From positions 62,001 through 126,000 of the forward strand of contig NZ_JPOS01000019.1 in the NCBI RefSeq assembly GCF_000759025.1: DNA of 64,000 nucleotides, read 5' to 3'. This DNA comes from Phaeodactylibacter xiamenensis (GTDB lineage Bacteria; Bacteroidota; Bacteroidia; Chitinophagales; Saprospiraceae). Below, piece by piece: positions 52,976 through 62,009 of the stretch (positions within the stretch are counted from its first letter, which is position 1; the number at the start of each line of letters is the position of its first letter). The notes below the pieces were generated by a model that saw nothing but the letters and a program-made list of their open reading frames with translations, ran no database searches and was not told where the DNA came from. The position numbers and the translations under genes were made by a program.

Positions 52976-53105
52976 ACCTATTAGCCATTCTCAAAGCCAT
53001 GCGGCCTCAATTTTTGGGTGTACCCGCAGTAAATAGCCGGATGGAGATCGCGAATGTTATAAGCTGATTTGTTAGCTATTAGCCGAGTCAGTGGCAAGAT
53101 GGTTT

Positions 53106-53119
53106 AAAGTTTAAACTTT
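53106..53119. promoter_or_regulatory. 14-bp palindrome overlapping the receptor promoter
   Basis: AAAGTTTAAACTTT is a perfect palindrome whose last base is the first T of the -7 element at 53119-53126. A protein bound here would block or recruit RNA polymerase, so it is a good operator candidate. Confidence 0.45.
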
Positions 53120-53126
53120 ATCTTTG
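53119..53126 (+). promoter_or_regulatory. -7 promoter element of the outer-membrane receptor gene
   Basis: TATCTTTG exactly matches TAnnTTTG, 63 bases upstream of the ATG at 53190. It implies transcription starts near 53133 and rules out upstream in-frame starts before that. Confidence 0.55.
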
Positions 53127-53189
53127 CGGTTCTGGACCGGCATAACAGGCAACAGCTCCGGTCATTTAGCTCACAAACAGGTCAGTCAG

Positions 53190-55577
53190 ATGGATAAATT
53201 CGCGGTAGGAAGAAGAATAGGGATACTCATTTCCTGCACCCTATTTTGCTGGGGAGTAGTCGGTGCCCAAAGCAAGGTTGAGGTGAGGGGTACTGTATTG
53301 GAGAAAGCTACAAATCAGCCCATTGAGTTCGCTACCGTGATGCTTCAGGACCAACAAAGCAAAGCCGCACTGAGCGGGGCCACTACCGGTGCTGATGGTA
53401 CCTTTCTGCTGTCGGCAGAGGCAACGGATTTCACCGTGAAGGTCAGCTTTATTGGCTACGCTGCCCGGGAGTTTGCAGACCTTACGGCACAGAACGGGCA
53501 GGTCGACCTGGGCAATATCTACCTCTCTGCCGAAGGGCAAACCCTGGATGAGGTACTGGTGCGTGCGGAGCGTTCCCAAACAGAATTCAAGCTCGACAAG
53601 CGTGTGTTTAATGTCGGCAAAGACCTCAGCAGTACGGGAGCGAGTGCGCTGGAAGTGCTGAATAACGTGCCCTCCGTGAATGTCAGTATAGAGGGGGAGG
53701 TTAGTTTGCGGGGCAGTGCCGGGGTGCAGATTCTTATCAATGGCAAGCCTTCGGTGCTCGCCAGTGAGCAGGGCAATGCGCTGGGTACGCTTACGGCCGA
53801 AATGATTGAAAGCATAGAGGTGATCACGAACCCATCGGCTAAGTATGAAGCGGAAGGTACCTCAGGTATCATTAATATCATTCTCAAAAAAGATGAACGC
53901 AAAGGCCTCAATGGTTCCGTAACAGTCAACACCGGTACCCCCCACAACCACAGCGTGGGGCTGAGCCTCAACCGCCGTACAGAGAAGTTCAACCTGTTTA
54001 GCCAATTGGGGGTGGGCTACCGGGAGCTGCCCAGAGACCGGGAGGTCATTAACCGGGATCTTGTGAGCGGGACAGAGGTGCGCAGCGAAGGGCGGGAATA
54101 CCGCAATGAGCAGTTTTATAATGTCATCCTGGGTACAGACTATTACATCAACGACCTGAATGTGATTACCCTTTCCGGTAATTTTGCCTATGAAATTGAA
54201 GACCAGCCTTCCCGCACTGATTTCCGGTTCTTTGATGAAAACGGCTTATTGGCCAATGAGTGGTACCGGGAGGAAGTGACGGAAGCGACCAACCCCAAGT
54301 GGAACTACGAGCTGCAGTATAAAAAAGACTTTGAAGACAACGAAGACCATGTGCTGCTTTTCAGTGCTATGGGCAATTTTTTTGGTAAAGATCAGTCCTC
54401 CGAATTTACCAATACCTCCCTGCTTGACGGGGAAGCCTTTGGCGATCAGCTTACCCGGACTAATTTTCAGGAAGCCGAGTACACCTTCAAGCTGGACTAC
54501 ACCAGGCCATTTTCCGATAAGCTGACCCTGGAGACGGGCGCTATGTACGTGGTCAATGATGTAAGCAACGATTTTGCGGTGAGCAACCTGGAGGGTGTCG
54601 ATTTTGTGGTGGATTCCAGCCTTACGAATATCTTTGAGTACAGTCAGGACGTACTGGGCGTGTACACCACCGGGGCTTACGAAGGCGAACAGTGGGGCAT
54701 CAAGCTGGGCATGCGTGTGGAGCATACCGATCTGAAAACGCTGCTGGCCACCACTGGGGAGTCCAATAATCAGAATTTTGCCAATCTTTTCCCTTCCCTG
54801 CACACCTCTTACAAACTCAGTGACCGGGTGTCCGTTCAGGGGGGGTACTCCCGGCGGATTTTCCGGCCAAGGCTGTGGGATCTCAATCCTTTCTTCAATA
54901 TCCGCAACAACTTCAGTGTACGTACCGGCAATCCTAATCTGCTGCCGGAGTACACCGATTCCTATGAGGTGTCGAGCATTTATCTTTTGGGGCCACTGTC
55001 CATGAACTTTAGCGTTTACTATCGGTATACCGAAGCGGTAGTCGAGCGGATCTCCGTCTTTGAGAACAACGTCAACATCACCATGCCCATGAACATCGGT
55101 ACCAACCGAACCACCGGGCTGGAATTTAATGCCAAGTACAGCCCGAAGCCCTGGCTGACACTCAACGGTGACTTCAACTACAACTACTTCAACCGGCAGG
55201 GTGAGCTGGAAGCTACCTCTTTCGACTTTACGGGCGATCAGTGGTCGGGTAAGCTGACCACTAAGTTTAAACTGCCTGCTCAGATTGACTTTGAGGTGAC
55301 GGGTCAGTACGAATCAAGGGTGCAAACGGTCCAAAGCCTGGTTTCCGAAAACTATTTCCTGGACCTGGGGCTGCGCAAAAAACTGATGAAGGGCAGGGGG
55401 GTGATCAACCTGAGCGTACGCGATGTCTTCGCCACACGGATTCGGGAAAGCGTGGTACAACAACCAACCTTTTTTCTGTATAGCTTTGGGCAGCGGGGGC
55501 GGTTCATTACCCTGGGCTTCAGCTACGGCTTTGGCAAAGGAGAGGCCATGGAGTTTTCTGGGCAGAAGCGGTTTTAG
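53190..55577 (+). CDS. outer-membrane beta-barrel receptor (TonB-dependent-like)
   Basis: A 795-residue outer-membrane protein. After a signal peptide (ends VVGAQ), a carboxypeptidase-regulatory-like domain (VEVRGTVLEKATNQPIEFA ... LGNIYLS; about 28-115) precedes a plug domain (STGASALEVLNNVPSVNV, GVQILINGKPS, EVITNPSAKYEAEGTSGIIN) and a 22-strand-type barrel with the PF14905 outer-membrane beta-barrel features. These proteins import siderophores, glycans or peptides, usually energised by TonB. No SusD-like or regulator partner is adjacent, so the ligand is unknown. The ATG at 53190 starts the signal; an upstream frame opening at 53124 lies next to the promoter. Confidence 0.88.
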   Translation: MDKFAVGRRIGILISCTLFCWGVVGAQSKVEVRGTVLEKATNQPIEFATVMLQDQQSKAALSGATTGADGTFLLSAEATDFTVKVSFIGYAAREFADLTAQNGQVDLGNIYLSAEGQTLDEVLVRAERSQTEFKLDKRVFNVGKDLSSTGASALEVLNNVPSVNVSIEGEVSLRGSAGVQILINGKPSVLASEQGNALGTLTAEMIESIEVITNPSAKYEAEGTSGIINIILKKDERKGLNGSVTVNTGTPHNHSVGLSLNRRTEKFNLFSQLGVGYRELPRDREVINRDLVSGTEVRSEGREYRNEQFYNVILGTDYYINDLNVITLSGNFAYEIEDQPSRTDFRFFDENGLLANEWYREEVTEATNPKWNYELQYKKDFEDNEDHVLLFSAMGNFFGKDQSSEFTNTSLLDGEAFGDQLTRTNFQEAEYTFKLDYTRPFSDKLTLETGAMYVVNDVSNDFAVSNLEGVDFVVDSSLTNIFEYSQDVLGVYTTGAYEGEQWGIKLGMRVEHTDLKTLLATTGESNNQNFANLFPSLHTSYKLSDRVSVQGGYSRRIFRPRLWDLNPFFNIRNNFSVRTGNPNLLPEYTDSYEVSSIYLLGPLSMNFSVYYRYTEAVVERISVFENNVNITMPMNIGTNRTTGLEFNAKYSPKPWLTLNGDFNYNYFNRQGELEATSFDFTGDQWSGKLTTKFKLPAQIDFEVTGQYESRVQTVQSLVSENYFLDLGLRKKLMKGRGVINLSVRDVFATRIRESVVQQPTFFLYSFGQRGRFITLGFSYGFGKGEAMEFSGQKRF

Positions 55578-55654
55578 GGGGAAATGCCCGGTAAATATGA
55601 GAGATGCCTGCAGCAATGTGTGCTGGATTATTACCTGAAACTTCCTTATCTTAC

Positions 55655-55666
55655 GAAGTATACTTC
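55655..55666. promoter_or_regulatory. 12-bp palindrome upstream of a Uma2 gene
   Basis: GAAGTATACTTC is a perfect palindrome 11 bases before the Uma2 start codon and just after a TATCTTAC (-7-like, 55647-55654). It may be an operator, possibly for autoregulation. Confidence 0.35.
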
Positions 55667-55677
55667 AAAATACTTGT

Positions 55678-56310
55678 ATGGCTGAAACTGCTGTAGCAAT
55701 ACCGCGTACCCTAGAAGAACGGCTGCCCTATGGAGAAACCATGATTGTGGAAGCAAGCTGGGATACCTTTCTCGATTTATTGGAGGAAGGAAACTATCCA
55801 GTACAGTACGACGAGGGTCAAATTCTCTCTTTTATGGGTTATGGAACGGAAGACCATGAGGTGTTGGTAGGTGAAATTATCCGACTTCTGGGAAATCTTT
55901 TGAGATCAAAAAACTACCGTATCTCAGGGAGTAATCTTGCTATTTCACTACCAGGACCGGGAAAGCAATACTTTAATGCTGATTGCGCTGTTTTAAAGAG
56001 GAAATCAGAATATATTCCACTCCGGGGCGAAATGAAAGCCACCACTAATCCGGTTATCCTGGTGGAAGTGCTATCCAAAACCACTCGAAACTTTGACCTT
56101 GGGCAAAAATTCCAGCGTTACAAAACCATACCTTCCCTTCAACAGGTGCTTTATATTGATAGCCAGTCGCCATCGGTGATCAGCTACCGCCGGAAGGATC
56201 AGGAAGGCACCTGGCTGATCGAGGAATTTACCGGGCTGGAAGGAGAAGTACCGGTGCTGGAAGAAGGGACGTTCAGTTTGAAGGCGCTTTACGAACCGCT
56301 GGAGCTGTAA
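55678..56310 (+). CDS. Uma2 family PD-(D/E)XK nuclease-fold protein
   Basis: A 210-residue Uma2 protein, the second in the window and only distantly similar to the one at 13290-13904. Family landmarks: YDEGQILSFMGYGTEDHEVLVG, AISLPGPGKQYFNADCAVL (Asp), NPVILVEVLSKTT (Glu), KFQRYKTIPSLQQVLYI. The catalytic-type acidic residues are present. Role unproven. It follows the receptor gene by about 100 bases and has its own palindrome. Confidence 0.85.
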   Translation: MAETAVAIPRTLEERLPYGETMIVEASWDTFLDLLEEGNYPVQYDEGQILSFMGYGTEDHEVLVGEIIRLLGNLLRSKNYRISGSNLAISLPGPGKQYFNADCAVLKRKSEYIPLRGEMKATTNPVILVEVLSKTTRNFDLGQKFQRYKTIPSLQQVLYIDSQSPSVISYRRKDQEGTWLIEEFTGLEGEVPVLEEGTFSLKALYEPLEL

Positions 56311-56411
56311 ACCCCCACCATATACCGAACATCTAGCGTGCTGGCCTGTCTCAATCAGCAGGGCTCAACTGATCACTACACCAGGTAGCGGCAATAAAAA
56401 ACAGCAGACTG

Positions 56412-57287
56412 ATGTCACACCAAAACCACCATTCCGGCAGAAACCTCCAACTCGCCTTCTTCCTCAACTTGGGCTTTACCGTTCTGGAATTCTTCGGCGG
56501 TTTGTACGTCAATAGCGTAGCTATTATCTCCGATGCTATCCACGATTTGGGAGACAGCCTGTCGCTGGGGCTTTCATGGTACCTTGACCGTAAGTCGAAG
56601 CAGGGCGCGAACCGCGCTTTCTCTTTCGGGTATGCCCGGTTTTCGTTGCTTGGCGCGCTGATCAACTCCCTGGTGCTCATTGCGGGGTCCGTATTTGTCA
56701 TCCGGGAAGCGGTGCAGCGCTTGTTTGAGCCCGAACTGTCCGATGCTACAGGGATGCTCGTCTTTGCCCTGATCGGCGTGGCGGTTAATGGTTATGCTGC
56801 CTGGAAACTCAGTAGCGGTAAATCAATGAATGAGCGTGTGGTATCCTGGCACTTACTGGAAGATGTGCTGGGCTGGGTAGCTGTTTTGATCGTCGCCATT
56901 ATCCTGCAATTTTATCAAACGCCCTATCTGGACCCGGCATTATCATTGTTCATCACCGCCTATATTCTTTGGAATGTCATCCGCCGTCTGCGTGAGACCC
57001 TAATGTTGTTTTTGCAAGGCGCGCCCAAAGACGTCAACCTGCAGTCGCTTCAGGATAAACTGTTGTCCATCCCTAATGTCGCTTCCCTGCATCATACCCA
57101 TATCTGGTCGCTCGACGGGGAGCGGCACGTATTTACCACCCACGTCAAACTGGAGGAAATCCAGGGGCTGGCCACGCTGCTCCATATCAAGCAGCAGATG
57201 AAAGCGGCTTTGAAACCCTACGGCTTTGCACACTACACCATTGAAGTGGAGCTGAGTGCGGAGGATTGCGGGCTGGGAGAGCATTAG
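56412..57287 (+). CDS. cation diffusion facilitator (CDF) metal exporter
   Basis: A 291-residue CDF transporter with about six membrane helices. The zinc-binding site residues are visible in DAIHDLGD (helix 2; H and D positions) and WHLLEDVLGW (helix 5; HxxxD), and the C-terminal cytoplasmic domain contains HHTHIWSLDGE and VFTTHVKL, typical regulatory metal-site segments. It exports Zn, Co, Cd or Fe by H+ antiport. The N-terminal His pair (MSHQNHH) is also typical. It is not physically linked to the cus genes. Confidence 0.9.
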   Translation: MSHQNHHSGRNLQLAFFLNLGFTVLEFFGGLYVNSVAIISDAIHDLGDSLSLGLSWYLDRKSKQGANRAFSFGYARFSLLGALINSLVLIAGSVFVIREAVQRLFEPELSDATGMLVFALIGVAVNGYAAWKLSSGKSMNERVVSWHLLEDVLGWVAVLIVAIILQFYQTPYLDPALSLFITAYILWNVIRRLRETLMLFLQGAPKDVNLQSLQDKLLSIPNVASLHHTHIWSLDGERHVFTTHVKLEEIQGLATLLHIKQQMKAALKPYGFAHYTIEVELSAEDCGLGEH

Positions 57288-57323
57288 GATGGTTTTCCGA
57301 AGAAGTGTTTCCGAAGAAGTTGA

Positions 57324-57368
57324 AAAGTTTGACTTTTTGCATTGAACTCGTGCAAAAAGTCAAACTTT
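57324..57368. repeat. perfect 18-bp inverted repeat abutting a start codon
   Basis: 57324-57341 (AAAGTTTGACTTTTTGCA) and 57351-57368 are exact reverse complements separated by a 9-base loop. The right arm ends immediately before the ATG of the AAA ATPase fragment, so in RNA the hairpin would touch the ribosome-binding region; as DNA it could be an operator. Confidence 0.75.
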
Positions 57369-57698
57369 ATGTATAGGGGGGTGCTGTACAAAGCATTGGA
57401 AGACCATCTGGACCGCAAACTTATCACGGTGGTCACTGGCATGCGTCGGGTGGGCAAAACCACAGCTGTAAAGTACCTTTTAGAAAAAGTAGCTCATGAC
57501 AACAAAGCCTATATCGACTTTGAGAAGATAGAGCACCGGCATATATTCATGCAATCCAGCCACAAGGAAGTTCAGATTGAGTCGAAAAGTAATGCCGCCC
57601 TTTATACTATCCACGCACAAACAACCACCGCACACTCCGGTACAAACCAATCCCGATGTACCCCAATATCCCGGGCTTTTGCCGCTCCCGAAGGTTGA
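57369..57698 (+). pseudogene. truncated AAA ATPase (AAA_14/DUF4143 type), N-terminal fragment
   Basis: From ATG 57369 the reading frame gives the N-terminus of an AAA_14/DUF4143-type ATPase: MYRGVLYKALEDHLDRK, Walker A GMRRVGKTT (24-32), and KAYIDFEKIEHRHIF. Homology appears to stop near 57560-57600; the remaining codons to 57698 are out-of-family and run over the 3' end of the DUF4143-unrelated DUF4349 gene on the other strand. Full-length members have about 400 residues, so Walker B and the C-terminal domain are lost. Confidence 0.7.
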
Positions 57699-58245
57699 TC
57701 GTAATCGTGGCGTAGGTATCCAAATGATCGATGCGGTTCATCTTGCCCTTGAGTAAGTCGATGGTTTCGTTGAGGCGTTCCAGTTCTTTTTCCACTTTTA
57801 GGATTTCATCCACGGTGGCGGCCTGGTCAAGGAGGTCGAGGTAACGGCCACGTGCCTGTTGGGCATTGTCCAGCCGGATTTGGTAATCAAGGTAGGCTTC
57901 GGTTACATCCTGCCCGCGTACGCTTTTGCGGTCGAGGCGGCCGAGTTGACTGATGTCATCAATAGCTGCATCAAGCAATTGACTTTCCACCCGGATGATG
58001 GACCGGTCGGTGCCGATTTCATTTACATACCCTCCGAAGCGTTTGGCGATCGCCTGAATGTACAAACTGGTGCTGTCTGGCGTTTCGACGGTCAGCGTCA
58101 GGTAGGCATCATACAGGATTTTGCGGTCGTCTTCCTGCTGAGGGCGGGCGATCATCGTATCACTCATCTGATATGCCGCCTTCTGAGACCCACAAGCAGT
58201 GCTCAGAACAAGGATGAAAAAAAGGGCGTGGCGCAAATAGAGCAT
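57607..58245 (-). CDS. DUF4349 lipoprotein
   Basis: A 212-residue lipoprotein: lipobox cysteine in LSTAC, then the DUF4349 core with an N-terminal beta domain (YDAYLTLTVETPDSTS, RVESQLLDAAIDDI), a coiled-coil pair (about 120-165: DEILKVEKELERLNETID) and the final strand DTYATITINLRE. The usual C-terminal membrane helix seems reduced (ILGYIGIGLYRSVRWLFV). Function of the family is unknown. Confidence 0.82.
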   Translation of the reverse strand: MLYLRHALFFILVLSTACGSQKAAYQMSDTMIARPQQEDDRKILYDAYLTLTVETPDSTSLYIQAIAKRFGGYVNEIGTDRSIIRVESQLLDAAIDDISQLGRLDRKSVRGQDVTEAYLDYQIRLDNAQQARGRYLDLLDQAATVDEILKVEKELERLNETIDLLKGKMNRIDHLDTYATITINLRERQKPGILGYIGIGLYRSVRWLFVRG

Positions 58246-58319
58246 GAAACAGTAGTTTGGTCTGCTTTAGTAACGCAAAAGCAGGAGCCAAGCGTGCCAT
58301 AGCTGTAAAAATCCGACTT

Positions 58320-61244
58320 TTACTTCAACGCCCCCCAGAGCACCTCCACCGGGTGCAGGGCTTCCCGCTTGGTCCCGTCTTTGATTTGGTGACGACAGCT
58401 TGTGCCCGGGGCAGCGATGATATGCTCCCTGGAAGCTTCCCGCACTGCCGGGAAGAGCACCTGTTCCCCAACCGTCATACTCAGCTCGTAGTGTTCCTTC
58501 TCGTACCCAAAGGAACCGGCCATGCCACAGCATCCGGAAGGGATGGTCTCCACGGTGTAGTTGCGGGGCAGGTTGAGAATGAAGGCAGAAGGCTCAATGC
58601 CGGCCAGTGCTTTCTGGTGGCAATGCCCGTGGAGCATTACCTGCCGGGGCTCTGTAGTGAAAGCGTTATCGTTTAAACGGCCGGCTTCCACTTCCCGCAT
58701 CAGGAACTCTTCCACCATCAGGGCATTTTGGCCCAGGGTCTTCGCGGTCTCTTGCAATTCTTTACCAACCAGCTTCGGGTACTCATCCCGGAAACTAAGG
58801 ATGGCCGAAGGCTCTATGCCAATCAGCGGGGTTTGAGCACTAACTAGGTCTTTGAAGGCGCTGACGTTTTCTACAGCCAACTTTCGTGCCTCTTCCAGCA
58901 GCCCTTTAGACATGTGCGCCCGGCCGCTTTCACCATGTTTCACGCAGCGGACCTCGTACCCCAGCCGGCTGAGCAGCTCCACGGCTTTGATCCCAATGGA
59001 CGTATCGTTGTAGTTGGTGAATTCGTCAATGAACAGGTAGACGGCACCGAGCGGCTGCCCCTGTGGCTTTAGTTTGTCCGCGTGTTTGCGGGTCCACCGG
59101 CGCAGGGAGATGTTGTGAACGGTGGGCAGGCTCCGGCCTGGTGCTACGCCGAGGACGCTTTTCGCCAGCCCGCTAAGCACCGGATTGGTCAGTGCAAAAT
59201 TGCTCAGTGCCGGTATACGGATAGCCAGGCTGTTGATGCGGCCAATATTGGCAAAGGCGCGGGACCGCAGGGGCACCCCATTCGTTTTTTGATACTGGTA
59301 TAAAAACTCCGACTTCAGGGTCGTCATATCCACATTGGAAGGGCACTCTGCTGTACAGCCTTTGCAAGCCAGGCAGAGGTCCATGGCCTGATAGATTTCC
59401 GGGTGGTCGAAGGGGTTCTCATGGACGTTCATGGTAAGGAACTCCCGCAGGATGTTGGCCCGGCCCCGGGTGGTGTCCTTCTCGTCGCGGGTAGCCCGGT
59501 AGCTGGGGCACATGGTGCCGCCGGAGAAGTTCAGCTTACGGCAATCGCCGGAGCCATTGCAGCGCTCTGCCGCCCGGAGGATGCCGCCCGCTTCTGAAAA
59601 GTCGTATACGGTATCATGAACGGGCGTAGGCTGCTCTGCTTCATAGCGCAGACTGCTTTTCATCGGCGGGGCATCCACGATCTTACCAGGGTTGAAAATG
59701 CCCTTGGGGTCCCAGGCCTGTTTGATCTGACGCAGGTACTCATAGTTGTACTCGCCGATCATGAGGGGGATAAACTCTGCGCGTACCCGTCCATCACCAT
59801 GCTCACCGCTCAGGGAGCCCTGGTATTTTTTGACCAGTTCGGCTACTGCTTTGGTGATCTCGTAGAAGAGGCGCTGTCCCTCTGCCGTTTTCAGATCGAG
59901 AATGGGGCGGAGGTGGAGCTCGCCCGCACCAGCATGAGCGTAGTACACCGCCTGCTGCCCGAAGTTGGCCATGAGTTGGTCGAAGTCTTTGATGTAGGCA
60001 GGCAGATCCTTGATATCTACCGCAGTATCCTCAATGCAGGCCACAGGCTTGGCGTCTCCGGGGATGTTGGCCAAAAGCCCAAGCCCTGCTTTGCGCAAAT
60101 CCCAGGCCTGTTTGGTTTTGGGAGCTTCCACAATGGGATAGGCATAACCCAGCCCGGCATCCTCCAGCGCTGCAATCATTGCCTTGCCCTGATCACGAGC
60201 TTCCCCGAAGGTATCGCCACGGAATTCCACCATGAGGATGCCCTCGGGGTCGCCTTCTACGAAGAAGCGGTTTTTCTTTTGTTCGATGTTTTGCTTGGTC
60301 AGATCAAGGATGATCTTGTCCATGAGCTCGCAGGCGGAAGGTTGGAATGACATCGCTATAAGGACGGCTTCCAGTGATTCCGGTATGCTGTTGAAGTGGG
60401 CGCAAACCACGATTTCCTTTGGCTTGGGCAGCGGGTCTACATGTATCTTGATGGCGGTGGTGAACGCCAGGGTGCCTTCGGAGCCGCACAGCAACTCACA
60501 AAAGTTGAAGGGCCGTCCCGCTTTGTCAAAGGGCTGTTGTTCGATGAGCAGGTCTATGGCGTATCCGGTATTGCGGCGCTCAATGCTCGCCTTGGGGAAA
60601 GCTTCCCGGATGGCGGACTGCCGTTCAGGGACAGAAAGGGTCTGATTCAGATGGCGGTAGATGTTGCCCTCCAGGCCTTCTGCCTCTAGTTTTTGGCGAA
60701 AGCCTGCCTCGTCCAGCCCATGAAACACAGCCGTACTACCGTCACTAAGCACTACTTCGAGTTCCTGCACATGATCGCGGGTAGAGCCATAGACAATTGA
60801 GGTTGTCCCGCAGCTGTTATTGCCCACCATACCCCCGATCATCGCCCGGTTAGCCGTAGAGGTATTGGGTCCGAAGAAGAAGCCGTATTCCTTCAGTACG
60901 TGGTTGAGCTCGTCGCGGATGACGCCCGGCTCCACGCGCACCCAGCCTTCCTCCGCGTTGATTTCCAGAATGCGGTTCATGTACTTGGATACATCCACTA
61001 CGATGCCATCGCCCACGCACTGTCCGGCCAGAGAGGTGCCAGCTGCTCTGGGGATGAGCGAGGTGCCGTTCTCATTGGCAAAAGTGACGAGTTTGCGGAT
61101 ATCCTCAGCGTGCATAGGCAGTGCGACAGCCAGCGGGAGCTCCCTGTACACTGAGGCATCCGTGGCGTAGAGGTGCCGCATCATCTTATCGTAGTACAAT
61201 TCGCCATCTAGCTGGGCTTGCAGTTGCTGCAGTTGCGCATTCAT
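58320..61244 (-). CDS. FAD-linked oxidase fused to Fe-S oxidoreductase (GlcD/GlpC-type, D-lactate dehydrogenase-like)
   Basis: A 974-residue fusion. Residues about 1-520 are a FAD-linked oxidase (PCMH flavin domain with PRAAGTSLAGQCVGDGIVVD, and C-terminal HGDGRVRAEF). Then comes an Fe-S module with CNGSGDC and CLACKGCTAECP, and a CCG-type domain (HGHCHQKAL, SGCCGMAGSFG, APGTSCRHQI). The layout matches D-lactate/D-2-hydroxyacid dehydrogenases (Dld2/ydiJ-like) that feed electrons to quinones. Start: frame open to 61256; the ATG at 61244 is chosen as giving MNAQLQQLQ. Confidence 0.88.
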   Translation of the reverse strand: MNAQLQQLQAQLDGELYYDKMMRHLYATDASVYRELPLAVALPMHAEDIRKLVTFANENGTSLIPRAAGTSLAGQCVGDGIVVDVSKYMNRILEINAEEGWVRVEPGVIRDELNHVLKEYGFFFGPNTSTANRAMIGGMVGNNSCGTTSIVYGSTRDHVQELEVVLSDGSTAVFHGLDEAGFRQKLEAEGLEGNIYRHLNQTLSVPERQSAIREAFPKASIERRNTGYAIDLLIEQQPFDKAGRPFNFCELLCGSEGTLAFTTAIKIHVDPLPKPKEIVVCAHFNSIPESLEAVLIAMSFQPSACELMDKIILDLTKQNIEQKKNRFFVEGDPEGILMVEFRGDTFGEARDQGKAMIAALEDAGLGYAYPIVEAPKTKQAWDLRKAGLGLLANIPGDAKPVACIEDTAVDIKDLPAYIKDFDQLMANFGQQAVYYAHAGAGELHLRPILDLKTAEGQRLFYEITKAVAELVKKYQGSLSGEHGDGRVRAEFIPLMIGEYNYEYLRQIKQAWDPKGIFNPGKIVDAPPMKSSLRYEAEQPTPVHDTVYDFSEAGGILRAAERCNGSGDCRKLNFSGGTMCPSYRATRDEKDTTRGRANILREFLTMNVHENPFDHPEIYQAMDLCLACKGCTAECPSNVDMTTLKSEFLYQYQKTNGVPLRSRAFANIGRINSLAIRIPALSNFALTNPVLSGLAKSVLGVAPGRSLPTVHNISLRRWTRKHADKLKPQGQPLGAVYLFIDEFTNYNDTSIGIKAVELLSRLGYEVRCVKHGESGRAHMSKGLLEEARKLAVENVSAFKDLVSAQTPLIGIEPSAILSFRDEYPKLVGKELQETAKTLGQNALMVEEFLMREVEAGRLNDNAFTTEPRQVMLHGHCHQKALAGIEPSAFILNLPRNYTVETIPSGCCGMAGSFGYEKEHYELSMTVGEQVLFPAVREASREHIIAAPGTSCRHQIKDGTKREALHPVEVLWGALK

Positions 61245-61353
61245 AGTCGGTGCCAATTTGTGTAGACAACAGTATTATAATCCAAATGGATAATGCTGTA
61301 ATGTCAGATTCGGGTTGAAATTAGCAACTTTTTCCGAAGCCCAACCAGCCCGG

Positions 61354-61989
61354 TTACCAAATACCGGGTATTAACCGGCTTGATTGCTTCTGGTAGTCCA
61401 GATAGCGCTGTCCGAACTTACTGACCAGCGCTGTTTCTTCGGCAGTAATCCGAACATAATAAGCATACAGCATACAGGCGGTGGCGATCAGCAGCCCAAA
61501 CCAGGACTCCAGTACAACAGCGCCGCCTGCAGCAGTCAATAATGCTCCCGTGTAGCTCGGGTGGCGGATGTAACGGAAGGGCCCATGCTGAATTAGTTGG
61601 TGCGTTTCCTGAATCTGTACGGTGGCAGTGAAAAAGCGCCCCAGGGTTTGTATGGCCCAAATGCGCAGCCCGGTACCTGCTATGACGATGAGGCCTCCGG
61701 TAATTGTCCGGTGCAAGTGCGCGCGGTCCGGGTGGAAATACCCCCATTCCGCAACTGGAATAGCGATCGCTAAGACAGAGAGGGCCAGGATAAACAGTAC
61801 GCTGTTATTATCGGCGGAACGGTCGCGTTCGGCTTCCTTCGCTTCAAAGCCAGGTTGGGTAAGGAATACGGTGACGGCGGCAAGCATCAGAAATAATATT
61901 CTGTAGTCCAGCAGCAATGACGGGCGTAATGCCAGCGGGAGGAAGTAAGCTAAGAGTAAAAAAAGGACGGTGTTTTTGATCTTTCCCAT
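61354..61989 (-). CDS. isoprenylcysteine carboxyl methyltransferase (ICMT) family protein
   Basis: A 211-residue membrane protein with about five helices. The family signature is RYIRHPSYTGALL followed by ITAEETALVSKFGQRYLDYQ and RLIPGIW at the end, which form the SAM-binding site in ICMT/PEMT-type methyltransferases. Bacterial substrates are unknown. It lies 20 bases after the FeeM-like acyltransferase on the same strand and is probably cotranscribed with it. Confidence 0.85.
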   Translation of the reverse strand: MGKIKNTVLFLLLAYFLPLALRPSLLLDYRILFLMLAAVTVFLTQPGFEAKEAERDRSADNNSVLFILALSVLAIAIPVAEWGYFHPDRAHLHRTITGGLIVIAGTGLRIWAIQTLGRFFTATVQIQETHQLIQHGPFRYIRHPSYTGALLTAAGGAVVLESWFGLLIATACMLYAYYVRITAEETALVSKFGQRYLDYQKQSSRLIPGIW

Positions 61990-62009
61990 GATTGAAAATT
62001 TTAGAAGGT

